Below, in pieces: positions 21,601-30,316 of a stretch of 64,000 nt of DNA; position 1 is the stretch's first letter; each line of letters begins with the position of its first letter. Origin of the DNA: Arthonia radiata. Its lineage: Eukaryota; Ascomycota; Arthoniomycetes; Arthoniales; Arthoniaceae. The notes under the pieces are model-generated. The model saw only the letters and a list, made by a program, of their open reading frames with translations. It was not told the origin of the DNA and did no database searches. The position numbers were made by a program, and so were the translations under genes. The stretch is from NCBI GenBank assembly GCA_002989075.1, contig PSQN01000007.1, forward strand, positions 434,001-498,000, written 5' to 3'.

Positions 21601-22989
21601 TTCATCAAATACGACCTGACCGAGAACGGGTTTAACTACCTGGACAATACTAGAGCCCACCCTGACGATTACGATCTGGCCAACAAGATGGCTGCCGACG
21701 CCATGGACCTTGATGAAGAGGATATCAAGGCGGAAAAGGACGAATATGGCGAGTATGCTGTGTTGCGCAAGATGGTCAAGGAAGGTCGCGAGGCCGAGGT
21801 AAACAGTCTAGTGCTGGAGCGATATGCGGAACAGATCGAAGAGAAAATGGCGCAGCGAAAGCGTGCGACACTGGAGACGATTCGAGCTGAGCTTGCAGAA
21901 CCGTACGAAGAGCTGCGTCGTGGTTTCGAACCGCCGACGACCGATGAGGTGTTTACAATGCTGACGGGTGAGACGAGAGAGACGCTCTGCGATAACATGG
22001 TCGTGCCGGTCACTATTCGCAAGTCATTCCCGGATCATATCGAAGTCAAGCTCGATTGTGGCATTGAGGGCACTATCCCAGAAGGTGAATACCCGTCAGG
22101 TGTTGGTGCTAGCACCGGCGTTGATCCTCGTGAGGCATTCAAGCCTCACCAGACGATGTCGGCTAAGGTCACAAATTTGAATCGAAAGCAGCTATGGGCT
22201 CAAATGTCGGTGAGGGAAGATCAGTTGCGGCGGCCGTACAAGAAGGAGATCGAGCGAGCACATGGGGAGTGGGACTTCACCCAGGAGGAAGCTGACAAGC
22301 GTGAGGCCATGAAGCAGACGGACAAGGTTACTGGTCGACCACAGCGTGTGATCAAGCACCCGCTATTCAAGCCGTTCAACTCCGCCCAGGCTGAAGAGTT
22401 TCTGGGACCACAGAACCGTGGTGACGTGGTTATCCGCCCGTCTTCGAATGGGATGGATCACCTGGCTGTGACCTGGAAAGTCTCGGACAACGTGTTCCAG
22501 CATATCGACGTGTTAGAGCTTGACAAAGAGAATGAATTCAGCGTGGGCAAGACCTTGAAAATTGGTGGTAGGTACACTTACAGCGATCTGGATGAGTTGA
22601 TCGCTGTGCACGTCAAGTCGATGGCGAAGAAGGTGGATGAAATCACGGCCGATGAGCGGTTCCAGCGAGGAAGCAAGACGCAAGCGGGTGAGTTTCAATG
22701 CATCCATATGCCGCGTCTTCACCTGCTAACAAGTTCTCTAGAGCAATGGCTCAGTGCATACATGGAAGCCAACCCCAAGCGATCTATGTACGCCTTTTGC
22801 ATCAACCAGCAGTTCCCTGGATACTTCTTCCTATGCTTTAAGCCCACGCAACACTCGAAGCACATGGCATGGCCTATCAAAGTCATTCCGAATGCTTTCG
22901 AGCTACAGAAAAATCCATACCCAGACATGCGCGCCCTAAAGAATGGCTTCAAGACGCTCATCATGAAGCAGTCACAGCGACGATATTAG
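18652..22989 (+). CDS. SPT6: Spt6, transcription elongation factor and histone chaperone
   Basis: Histone H3-H4 chaperone travelling with RNA polymerase II. Highly acidic N-terminus (about residues 1-180, with EDDEDFNEE and EEDDEDDDEEAA), then the Tex-like core with helix-turn-helix, YqgF-like and HhH parts (LGPRKASYMLQ), an S1 RNA-binding domain (about 1120-1200) and the tandem SH2 module (HPLFKPFNSAQAEEFL, GDVVIRPSS...LAVTWKV) that binds the Pol II linker. A 54-base intron at 22688-22741 (GTGAGT, GCTAAC, CTAG) joins KTQA to EQWLSAYMEA, giving 1427 residues; it contains no stop, so unspliced RNA stays in frame. It ends FKTLIMKQSQRRY. Length and order match the family. Confidence 0.97.
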   Translation: MSTRDLFDLQAGVDSEEDDEDFNEETGQARERKTNSINGNLEDSSEEDDEDDDEEAARRVREGFIVDEDEEEDPAERRRRRKERKKRRREEREEEGLDEEDLDLIGELPNRRPGEPTFKRLKRGHRDERDRERGVGDIFSDEDEELRPGPATSRNALAGEFDDFIEEDEPDEGEGGEEDHEVMVGRTRRGLDALKGLDAGLDEAAIEDMRAAFGDGTEYDWALDLQEDMDIGEVDPDKPIELKDVFEPSQLREKMLTDEDQLIRSTDIPERMQLARKEFPEEELDDQQWRERIASEADWVSQMVWPKKQLSRALHGPFKKAVAHVLDFMNVGQKEVPYIFQHRKDYLIHAGRRQPDDDGDDFEEQRQEGAAPEKLLNQTDLWEIFELDLKYRSFLLKKQSLERLYESVKNVTSTGDLVMESLMASAAAIEDVQDLHDYLHFQYAAEIKDLNVRDTINGQKRSRAVASIYERTRAAPAYNVVSGFGISANEYATIVLDDTQRAYIEDPDNKPMDMADQFIDGDSFPTGTQVLRAAKATFAEELAMNPRMRKLLRREYYLTGHFDCVRTQKGAKQIDEDNPNYEFKYLRHQSMTAMARRPELFLRMLKAEADGLVELRFSLGQKEGLRKRLRDNLESDNFSEIADAWNVERRAVVDVAMLRLEKIIVKGVKENLKTQCENVIAARCREKYSEKLDQAPYQPRGMDSGVIPRVLTMHNDAKNPRAGIIDYVWMEEDGRITEAKQFRATELRLGNEEKALPDGKDVNAFVKVLEEHRPDVVGISGFSPETRSLYKNVQEIIAKFDIKGSQGADDEDMDRNGDYEKQDLLDVQIVNDEVARLYYTSERAQVEFPALSPGGKYCVALARYLQSPIKEYAALGRDVMSMSFDPHQGLIPNAKLMNYLESAMVDMVNLIGVDMNEALADTYTANLLPYVCGLGPRKASYMLQIIHRQGGQVTTRIELIGNEEEQKAAAVTPTVFENCASFLFIKYDLTENGFNYLDNTRAHPDDYDLANKMAADAMDLDEEDIKAEKDEYGEYAVLRKMVKEGREAEVNSLVLERYAEQIEEKMAQRKRATLETIRAELAEPYEELRRGFEPPTTDEVFTMLTGETRETLCDNMVVPVTIRKSFPDHIEVKLDCGIEGTIPEGEYPSGVGASTGVDPREAFKPHQTMSAKVTNLNRKQLWAQMSVREDQLRRPYKKEIERAHGEWDFTQEEADKREAMKQTDKVTGRPQRVIKHPLFKPFNSAQAEEFLGPQNRGDVVIRPSSNGMDHLAVTWKVSDNVFQHIDVLELDKENEFSVGKTLKIGGRYTYSDLDELIAVHVKSMAKKVDEITADERFQRGSKTQAGEFQCIHMPRLHLLTSSLEQWLSAYMEANPKRSMYAFCINQQFPGYFFLCFKPTQHSKHMAWPIKVIPNAFELQKNPYPDMRALKNGFKTLIMKQSQRRY

Positions 22990-23435
22990 GACCTCGAGGA
23001 TGGATGGAGCGTTTTGAAGTATCTGTTCGAGCGTACAGGCATCGGCGTTTTCGGAAGGGAAGAGGAAACTACGCCTATGGCTGAAATTAAGGAGCCTTTG
23101 GAGACAGCGACGAGCATACGCAGCGGCTGCTCCGCGCTAGCATTGAGATATCTTGGCATACTTCATCGCCTGTATTTCTATCGTAGATCTTTATAGTATG
23201 AAGTGAGCTTTGAAGCAATAGCCATATCAACTCTTTCCGACGATTTGCCCTGCTTCTTCGACGACCTGTGTAGCAACTGCGACAGTAAGACGCAGATTAG
23301 AATAACGATATCAGCACACCCTTTCCTGAGGTCTAAACCAGTCTCAAATCAAGTCGTTTGAGTCAACGTCAGCGCTGTAGCTGCCTAGCAGAGGTTTGAG
23401 ACAAAAGAACGGAGAGTGTGGACACTGAGGCACCC
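22990..23435. other. Spacer between SPT6 and the next plus-strand gene
   Basis: 446 bases with the SPT6 3' end and the promoter of the gene at 23436. No open frame with a domain and no repeat seen. Confidence 0.4.
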
Positions 23436-24277
23436 ATGTTCGCCATATCAGCAGCGCCACGGCGCCATCTCTTCTTCCACACCTCTCGGCTCGCCCGTCG
23501 TAGCGTGTCAACCCTCCCAAACAATCCTCACATCGTACGCTATTTGTCTCCCTCGTCCAATTATCTGCACAAACACTAATACTGAGCCAGTACATCCACC
23601 CGCATCCCACTCAACCAAAAACCCACCTCCTCTCCCTCCTCCCCACCACACCCCCAAACCCTGACCTCGCCATCGCCACCACCACCACCAATCCCCCCGA
23701 ACCCGACACCGTAACCGAGAACCCGCACTTCTTCGAGCTCCTGCACAGCACAATCGCCGAACATGCCCACTCCGACCCGCGCGTCCAAGCACAAGCCGCG
23801 GCGTTCGCATCGCAAGGCGGTGCCGGCCTGGGAAGCGGTGGTGTGCTCTTCGGTGGCCAGCAAAGAAAAGGCACGAGTATGATGGACAAGCGCACGCGGC
23901 GCGGGACGACGGACACGATCTCCACGCCGAGCAAGACCACGAGTCCGCACGGCGGCGCGAAACCCGCTGGTGTCTCCCCAGGCGGAGGCGGCGGCGCGAG
24001 CGCGCAGGGCGGGATGGGGTCTGGAGGGAGCAGCGGCTTTATCCACGTGAGCGACGAGCGGAACCCGCCGGATTGGGGACGGGTGGCGTGGTCGGAGGAT
24101 ATCTTTGGGAGCTTGGAGGTTGATGGGACGGGTCGGTTTGTAGATGGGAAGGGGAGGTATCAGCGGAGTGGGACGTATCGGGTTTGTACGAGGGAGGGGG
24201 TGTTGGGGTTGAGTGGATTTTTGAGGGAGCGGGTGAGGGAGGCGGTGGAGGGGGTGGAGAGGGATTTGAGGAGGTAG
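23436..24277 (+). CDS. Conserved fungal protein, probably mitochondrial
   Basis: Exons 23436-23534 and 23591-24277, intron 56 bases (GTACGC, branch CACTAAT, GCCAG), joining NNPHI to YIHPHPT; 261 residues. The first 33 residues are rich in Arg and hydroxylated residues with no acid (MFAISAAPRRHLFFHTSRLA), a good mitochondrial presequence. The middle is Gly-rich (about residues 120-175), and the C-terminal part (FIHVSDERNPPDWGRVAW, EDIFGSLEVDG, GTYRVCTREGVLGLS) has the look of a well conserved domain seen in filamentous fungi. I do not know a function. The 3' third is very GC- and G-rich compared with its neighbours. Confidence 0.75.
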
Positions 24278-24383
24278 GGAGTGGGGGTCTGGAGGGAGTG
24301 GGTGGTGGGATGTGGGGTGTTTGGTAGTTATTGAGGGAGGTGAGCGGCTGTTCGAGTTGATCGAATCCAGAGCCAGTAAAGCC

Positions 24384-24580
24384 GCGGTCTGAAATCGCGC
24401 ACGCGGTAGGGTCAACATGTGAGGCGTCGACGAGAAACTGCCAGCGATCGCTAACAGAAGTAGCTGTATCGACGCACGAGCGGTCGTGGCATACAACCAG
24501 CGGTCAAAAATAACAGCAAGCGGTCCTCAAGAAGAACGCGCGGTCAAGGCCAGCAACTAGCGGTCAAGTTCACATCGACA
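24384..24580. repeat. Diverged 20-bp tandem array with GCGGTC core
   Basis: The word CGGTC occurs at 24481, 24501, 24521, 24541 and 24561, exactly 20 bases apart five times, usually as AGCGGTCAA. Weaker forms continue to the left at about 24385 (CGGTC), 24404 (CGGTA), 24425 (CGTCG), 24445 (CGATC) and 24464 (CTGTA), with spacings of 17-21. Bases between the cores are A/C-rich and poorly conserved. A further lone AGCGGTCAA lies near 25189. Confidence 0.8.
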
Positions 24581-24588
24581 TTGCCACT

Positions 24589-24881
24589 CTAAACCTCCAC
24601 ATAAGTCCCCACGGGCGCCTTTCCCTCAACCCACTTATCCACATCCACCGTGACCACCATCGTCGTCTTGCTACGATCAAGCATAAACTCCTCGTCCGGC
24701 ACAACGACCTCCAAATAGTGCTTCCAGCTAAACACCTCCTTCGCGTAAGTGGTAGAGCATTTTGAACGTTGTGGAGACTGTAATACCTTGTATGGGGCAG
24801 AAGCTGTTGCGGGTTCTTGATTTCTACTATGAGGTTCTCGGAAGATATTAAATTCTCAGGTATTGCTGAAGTGTCACGCAA
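24589..24881 (-). pseudogene. Probable remnant of a host protein-coding gene
   Basis: The minus strand carries a 3'-terminal coding-like fragment ending in a TAG at 24589-24591. It reads in part KEVFSWKHYLEVVVPDEEF, followed by a hydrophilic stretch ending in GTYVEV. Upstream, in another frame, lies a second coding-like piece, ENLIVEIKNPQQLLPHTRYY. The two pieces could be parts of one old gene joined by a lost intron or broken by a frame change. No start or upstream exons are visible. I do not recognise the family. An alternative is chance open frames, but the amino-acid composition is protein-like. Confidence 0.4.
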
Positions 24882-26139
24882 TTGATGCTAGGTTCAAGAC
24901 GTTTAAGCTTCTTACCGGAATCATACAGTGTTGGTAGAGCTTTCGTGTACGACAAATAAGCTGTGAAGTCCAGAAATTGAGCTCATGGTAGTGGCATGTC
25001 AGAAGTAACCTCGTGCCCAAATATACTGGTCTGACTACTTGTAATGGCATATAATCTTACCCCTGGGATAATGTATCCCTCCAATGGTAGACATGATCAT
25101 GATTTAGACCCCGTATGATCACGTCGTACATTAATGTATCTAGTATTGAGCATCTTTAAGTGGCCTAGCAATCCTCAAGCAACGAAGCGGTCAACGAAGA
25201 GCCGGAGTAGTCGAAGAAGCTCACGCGGAACCGAAGCAAGGATGCCACGCAGCTGAAACGGCTTGAATGTCCCAAAGTGGCCTACCAGTATGCGCTAGAT
25301 TGTTCAGTCTTTCCGAAAGGGGCTCTCGGTGATCTTACCCGGCTGCAGAGAAGTTCTGCGATCCTTCTTGTTGCGCTTCTGTCTGTTTTCCAAAACGTCA
25401 CCAAACGTCACCGGGCACCTTCGTCATTGCTCACCAAGCCACTTCTTCGAACAAAGGTCAACAGACCAGCCCCAAGGTCAGTGCTTGGTGCGATCCTCCC
25501 CCCAAAGAAATAGGCCTATTTTGATACACTCTTCCATACTGCCTGTTCACTGTGCTTGTTGCTACCTACGCTTTGTACCCCTGGGTGCTCACTGCAGCGC
25601 GTCTGCCCACGTCTATGACGCAGCGGGTCTAATGCTTACCATTGGCGATATGCACCAACTAACAACAATGTGCTTCAGGAAGGCACAACCTTTTCTCAGG
25701 ATTGTTGGCGGTTGAAGTCGAGCTTTTCACAGCAAGTGCGGAGAAGTCAGTTCCGCCACCACCTGTTCCCTCGCGTTCTGCGGCACCTCGAGAGCTCAAC
25801 TGTCAAACGCGCCAACACCGACGCGCCTCTGTCGACTCTCCAAATTGTTGCGGCGCGACGCAAACCAGCTTCAGCAACCTTCGGGGCATCCTGTTCGGAT
25901 ATTCTAACTTATGCCCCATTTTGACAGGCTGGCGATTACCAATTCAAACGCTGTCCGGCAGCAGATCAGAGTGCTCGGTACTTGGTCGCCAAGCGTGACC
26001 CATTTGGACTAGTCCCTTCTTGACAGAGCCTGCTGCTCTCTTTCTGCGCGCGCGCAAAGACTGCGATACCCCCTACGTCATCAATCTCTCCCACTCGGCC
26101 ATTGCCCAATACCAACGTCTCTGGCTCGAGACTACGACA

Positions 26140-27953
26140 ATGTCCTCTGGAGAGGATATCAAACGACAACCCAACAACCAAGGTTCGTCCACCCCAACGC
26201 TCCTGACGTCTTTGCGACGTAACGACACCCCACTCGGCTATCCTTAGCCCCTCATTTCGCACATTTCTGAGCACTGAAACCGCTGACAACATTATTATGA
26301 TGTAGAAGCTGCCACTTCGGCATCGCAGTCGGACGCAAGTATGTTTCACCTTCAGCCTCATGACGTCGATGTCGGCTTTGGTCTCAATGTCGCAGCAACA
26401 ATGCTGACGATGCCACAGAACCAGCGAACGCTCCAACAAAGTCTGAGAGCGACGAGAAATCGTCCACCACAATTGAACCTCTCGCGCCACCGCCGAAACC
26501 TTCACAGCAAGATCCCCAACAGTCCCAACCGCAACAGACTCCTGACTACTTTGGCGGCGCCAACGGCCAAAGCAACACCCACTTCTCGCTCGAGCCCAAC
26601 CCTTTTGAGCAATCTTTCGGAAATCCATCGTCTGGCGAAACACCTGGCAAGCTCGGCGGACTACCCTCAGTGGCTTCGCTGACATCGCCCGCGCCACTGG
26701 GACCTGGCCGTACACCCAACTGGCAAGATTCTATGCGCTCAGGGCCATTAAGCCCGGCTATGTTACAAGGTCCCGTCAACAACAACACTGGATACTTCGA
26801 CCAAGAGTTTAGAAACAACTACCCTACACCCAACGAGTCGTCATTACGTACTGGTCTCACACCTGGCGGAGGCGGGTCTATGTTCCCCGCGCCATCACCA
26901 AACACACAAGCACTTTTCAACAATCTCAACGGTGGCCAGCCCACCCCAGGCACTGCTGAGTTCCAAAGAGCGGCCGCATCTGCGAGGAAACCCGAGCCAC
27001 AGACGAGCGCACCTAACGGTCAGAACATGAGCAAGTCCGAGTATCAGCCTGCGCAACAGCAGGGCCGGGGCGAACCCTTCAGCACCAACCAGAAAGAGTC
27101 AGAAGCTGTTAATAGTCTATACATGCTCGCGCAACCCAATGCAAGACAAACCAACAACGTCAACCAATTTGCGATGGCCAATCAGCAACAAAATATGTCA
27201 CAGATGAACGTCGCCGCTGCGAACATGAATCTTCAACAGCGCATGGCTGCACAACAGCAGCAGCAGCAACAGCAGCAATCACCCACACAGCATCGCAACA
27301 ATAGCTCAATTGATATGAGCGGTGGCGACGAAGAGCTCGATGAGAAGCCATCGGCGCGATCAAAAGGCAAGAAAGGCTCCGCGACGAAAGGCGGTCAAGC
27401 TAACGGTCGTCGAAAAGCGGATGAAACACCATCAAAGGCGCCACCAAAGAAACGCAGTCGCGGCAACAACGGTAGTGTTAATTCTGCCGACGGCGACGAG
27501 TTGGATTCCGACGATGACAATGTTAGCATTAAGGATGAGCAAGGCAATCAACTGACCCGCGATGGCCGCAAGATGACCGACGAGGAGAAGCGGAAGAATT
27601 TTCTCGAGCGTAACCGTGTTGCAGCGCTCAAGTGTCGCCAGCGCAAGAAGCAATGGCTGGCCAACCTCCAGACCAAGGTCGAAATCTTCACACAAGAGAA
27701 TGATGCGCTTACGACGCAATGCGGACAACTACGTGAGGAAATCATTAATCTCAAAACACTATTGCTTGCGCACAAAGACTGCCCTGTCAGCCATCAGCAA
27801 GGCCTTGGGGGCTCTAACATGGCTTCATTCATGGGCGATGCGAATGGCCAAGCCTATGGCATGGTTAACCAAGGCAACATGCACATGCCGCACATGTCTG
27901 GTCAGGGCATGCAACAGGGAATGCAGCCTGGACAGGGAGTGCAGAGGAGGTAA
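26140..27953 (+). CDS. ATF1: bZIP transcription factor, Atf1/AtfA (ATF/CREB) type
   Basis: Stress-response activator working downstream of the Sty1/Hog1 MAPK. Exons 26140-26182, 26306-26338 and 26419-27953 (introns 123 and 80 bases), phases fit as GAA and AAA codons across the junctions; 536 residues. The N-terminal half is Pro/Ser/Asn-rich with NPFEQSFGNPS and LPSVASLTSPAPLGPGRTP, like the HRA region of Atf1. A CAG/CAA run gives a Gln tract (about residues 303-312). The bZIP (about 415-475) has basic region KRKNFLERNRVAALKCRQRK, then heptads ending in a Leu-rich zipper and the CPVS motif after it. The tail is Met/Gln/Gly-rich. The frame's TAA lies inside a perfect donor (GTAAGT at 27950), so an extra 3' splice may alter the tail. 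Confidence 0.95.
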
Positions 27954-28009
27954 GTGTCAGCTCTACCAGTGCTGTTGGTGACCTGGTCACTGACAGTCGG
28001 CACAGTTAG

Positions 28010-28264
28010 GAGCAGCCTCCACCACCTAGCCAATACGAATCTCAACAGCAACGTGCGGATCAGACACCCAGGAGTAGGGCTCTGACCTCGCAAAGCTCCA
28101 ACCCGTCCACTCCGGCCGCCCAATATTGCTCACAGTTTCCAAGTGTGGACGAGAGACTTATAAGAGCCCTGACCTCACAGAACCCTGAACCGTCCAACCC
28201 GCCCGCTGCTCCCATGTATGACCCAATACGCGACACGAACTCCACCGAGGAGCACCAGTTCTGA
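28010..28264 (+). other. Open 84-codon frame, possible alternative 3' exon of ATF1
   Basis: Directly after the candidate acceptors CACAG (28005) and TTAG (28009) a frame stays open to a TGA at 28262-28264. It is rich in Gln, Pro, Ser and Thr and contains two similar copies of a peptide, RALTSQSSNPSTPAA and RALTSQNPEPSNPPAA, about 29 residues apart. Composition and internal repeat suggest coding sequence, but joining it in frame to ATF1 needs a weak GTGCAG donor at about 27938. It could instead be 3' UTR. Confidence 0.35.
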
Positions 28265-29379
28265 GCCATTCAATGCACCATCAGATCCACCGACCTCATA
28301 TTATCAGGCAGAGTCAACGGCGTTTGTTTTCAAGATGTAACGGCCTGCGCCCTGGCGCTGTACAGACACGAACATTCCATTCATTGCAGGCGGTTTTCGT
28401 GCGAGACGTTTTTCAGTGAGCACTCCGACAGCTATGGCATAACTATTATATTATACGTACGATGGCAGTGTGGACTTTGGACTACGCTATGAAGTGTTGT
28501 GACGAGTGTCTGGATGTGATCGGGGTGACGGGATCAGTTGACATGACGTGTATGACGAGCGCGGAATGTCACTATTACCAGAGGACTGTCCATGATCTTC
28601 CTGTTCTGTGCTGTTCGATGAGTCTACTTACGCATCATTCCGCAAAGCACAGGGAATGACATGCTCGAGCGTCTGGGGACAAACGACCTGCAGCGAGATA
28701 GCAAAGTGCTACTTCTCGGGCTTGAGATTTTACTTCTGGCCTCGATCCAGTTTACATTCACTTGAGTCTCACTTCTATCTCCTGAATATCACTTCTGTCT
28801 CTGCAGTCTCACTTCAGTTCTCTAATCTCTACTTTACTGTCTCTTGAGTCTCCCTTCTTACATCTCGCCTGTCGAGCTCTACTGCTCGCCTCTTGCACTA
28901 TTTCTCGCCCTTGGAGCACCACCTCTTATCTCTTACGTCCCACTTAGCACAACCGAGTCTCACGGCCAAGATCACACAGATACTGCTATTTTCAAAATCC
29001 CACAGATCATAGAACTTTCGTTCTTAGAGGGGTGCGTGTGCAAGATGATTCGCTCAACTAGACAACGGTGCTGCCGGGTCTATTTCGTACCTTCTTTGCT
29101 ACATGCAAGCAACGAAAGTCAGTCTCATCAGCGTTCGAGCAGAAGGAGAGGGAGAGCAAGGTTGCTGTGATATGTGATCAAGAATCCTACGATTGACCAC
29201 TACGCCTATCCCCAGCGGTACGCAACGCTGCCATGCGCGCCTTCATCTGCACCGCCAGGCTGCTACCACGCCGCCACGCATACCTCCCCATCATCACTGC
29301 CCCATCACCATTACCCCGTCACAACACCACTACCCCCTCCCCTCAACATCACCACCCCCTCCCCCCCCGATATCATCTC
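28265..29379. other. Spacer with pyrimidine-rich low-complexity tract
   Basis: 1.1 kb between ATF1 and a minus-strand gene. Bases about 28725-28960 are an imperfect repeat of words like GAGTCTCACTTCT, running on as a CT-rich tract; 29270-29375 is C-rich (CCACCACCCCCTCCC). Small frames here are chance products of this composition. Confidence 0.5.
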
Positions 29380-29975
29380 CTAACGCTTACTAGAATCATA
29401 CCCCTGCCTCACATTCCCCTGCACGTCCTGGTCGCCCGGTCTTGCCGTCTCTCTCGCTTCCATCTTCTCCTCCGGGCCTCCCACGCCCTCAAAGTCCCGG
29501 GCTTTTGTCGCCTTCCCCGTCTCCGGATTGATCCCGCCGCCCTCTTCGGGCGGGATCTCGCGGTTGTTGCCGGCGCCGCTGGCGGAGGAGCCGTATTGGA
29601 CTGTGCCGCCGACGAAGCGGGAGGCGCCGGTGGAGTCGATGCCGGAGTCGATTGCTGTTGGGTGGTTAGTGAGGGTGTGTTGAGGGGACGAAAGGGAAGA
29701 GGGTGGAGAGGGTTGAGGACGGAAGGGGATGGCAGAGGGCGTGGTGGGGTGTGGAAAGGCCGATAGGGTGAAAGGGGCGTGTAAGATGGTTCGAGGATGT
29801 GTATACGACTGAAAGTGTCTGTGGGGATGTTGAACGTACTGGTATCAGAGGCGCCTACGCCGGCATGGCCGGGGGCGTGGGAACCTTGCTTGGCCGCGTG
29901 GGAGTTGAGGTCTCGCTCGGCTTGTTTGGCGAGTTCGGTGGGGTCGGTGTTCTCGTAGCCGGGGACGTTGGACAT
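29380..29975 (-). CDS. Small hydrophilic conserved fungal protein
   Basis: Exons 29840-29975 and 29380-29654, intron 185 bases (donor GTACGT, branch CACTAAC, acceptor ACAG); 136 residues. The intron is the longest among the confident models here, so the joint is a little less certain, though phases agree (DT|TIDSGIDS). The protein starts MSNVPGYENTDPTELAKQAE, is rich in Gly, Ala, Ser, Glu and Asn, and contains GASRFVGGTVQYGSSASGAG and REIPPEEGGGINPETGKATK. No membrane segment or signal peptide; it resembles small stress-type hydrophilic proteins of filamentous fungi, function unknown. Confidence 0.7.
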
Positions 29976-30316
29976 TGTGGCTGTTTGGTGAGGGAGTATG
30001 TGCTATGCGTCTGGTTTCTTACGGTTGCTTGAAGATTGAGTTGATCTGAAGTGGATGGCCGTACGATAGTTGCGTGGTTTAGAAGCTCGTGAAGTTTGCA
30101 GGTGAGGTGACGTCACCTGAATCGCCGATTTCACGTGGGGGAGGAAGGAGCGACGAGACAGCTCTTTGACTGCTTCATTGTTCAATTTAAGCGAGCGTAT
30201 ACACAGATATCTTATCGAAACCTGTAGTCACCTAGAGTGAGTTTTCATGTTCCGTTCATACTGCAGTCGTAAACCATCGAGTCCACGTACGTCTTCAAAC
30301 ATTTCTCTGCGCACAC
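29976..30316. promoter_or_regulatory. Divergent promoter, small hydrophilic gene and HIU hydrolase
   Basis: 341 bases between two starts facing away from each other. A GAGGTGACGTCACCTGA palindrome (about 30104-30120) contains a perfect TGACGTCA, the CRE that ATF/CREB factors such as the neighbouring Atf1 bind. That makes CRE control of one or both genes plausible. Confidence 0.6.
30106..30118. promoter_or_regulatory. CRE-like palindrome GGTGACGTCACC
   Basis: The 12-base perfect palindrome GGTGACGTCACC contains TGACGTCA, the canonical binding site of ATF/CREB bZIP dimers. It lies about 130 bases before the small hydrophilic gene and about 200 before the HIU hydrolase start, with the ATF1 gene itself 2-4 kb away. 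Binding is inference. Confidence 0.6.

Larger units (their letters stand above)
24278..26139. other. Long gap: 20-bp repeat array, gene remnant, AT-richer DNA, ATF1 promoter
   Basis: About 1.9 kb without an intact gene. From left to right it holds a 20-bp periodic array (24384-24580), a decayed coding fragment (24589-24881, minus), an AT-richer stretch (about 24890-25170) with many TA-rich words, and then the presumably long promoter and leader of ATF1. Small plus-strand frames between 25277 and 25998 lack domains. Confidence 0.5.

Noticed and set aside
23576-24496. 306-codon minus-strand frame opposite the mitochondrial-type gene
   Set aside because: Antisense of a GC-rich coding exon; the plus-strand gene has a presequence and a clean intron.
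25966-26715. 249-codon minus-strand frame over the ATF1 5' exons
   Set aside because: Antisense of spliced ATF1 exons that join in frame; no domain of its own.
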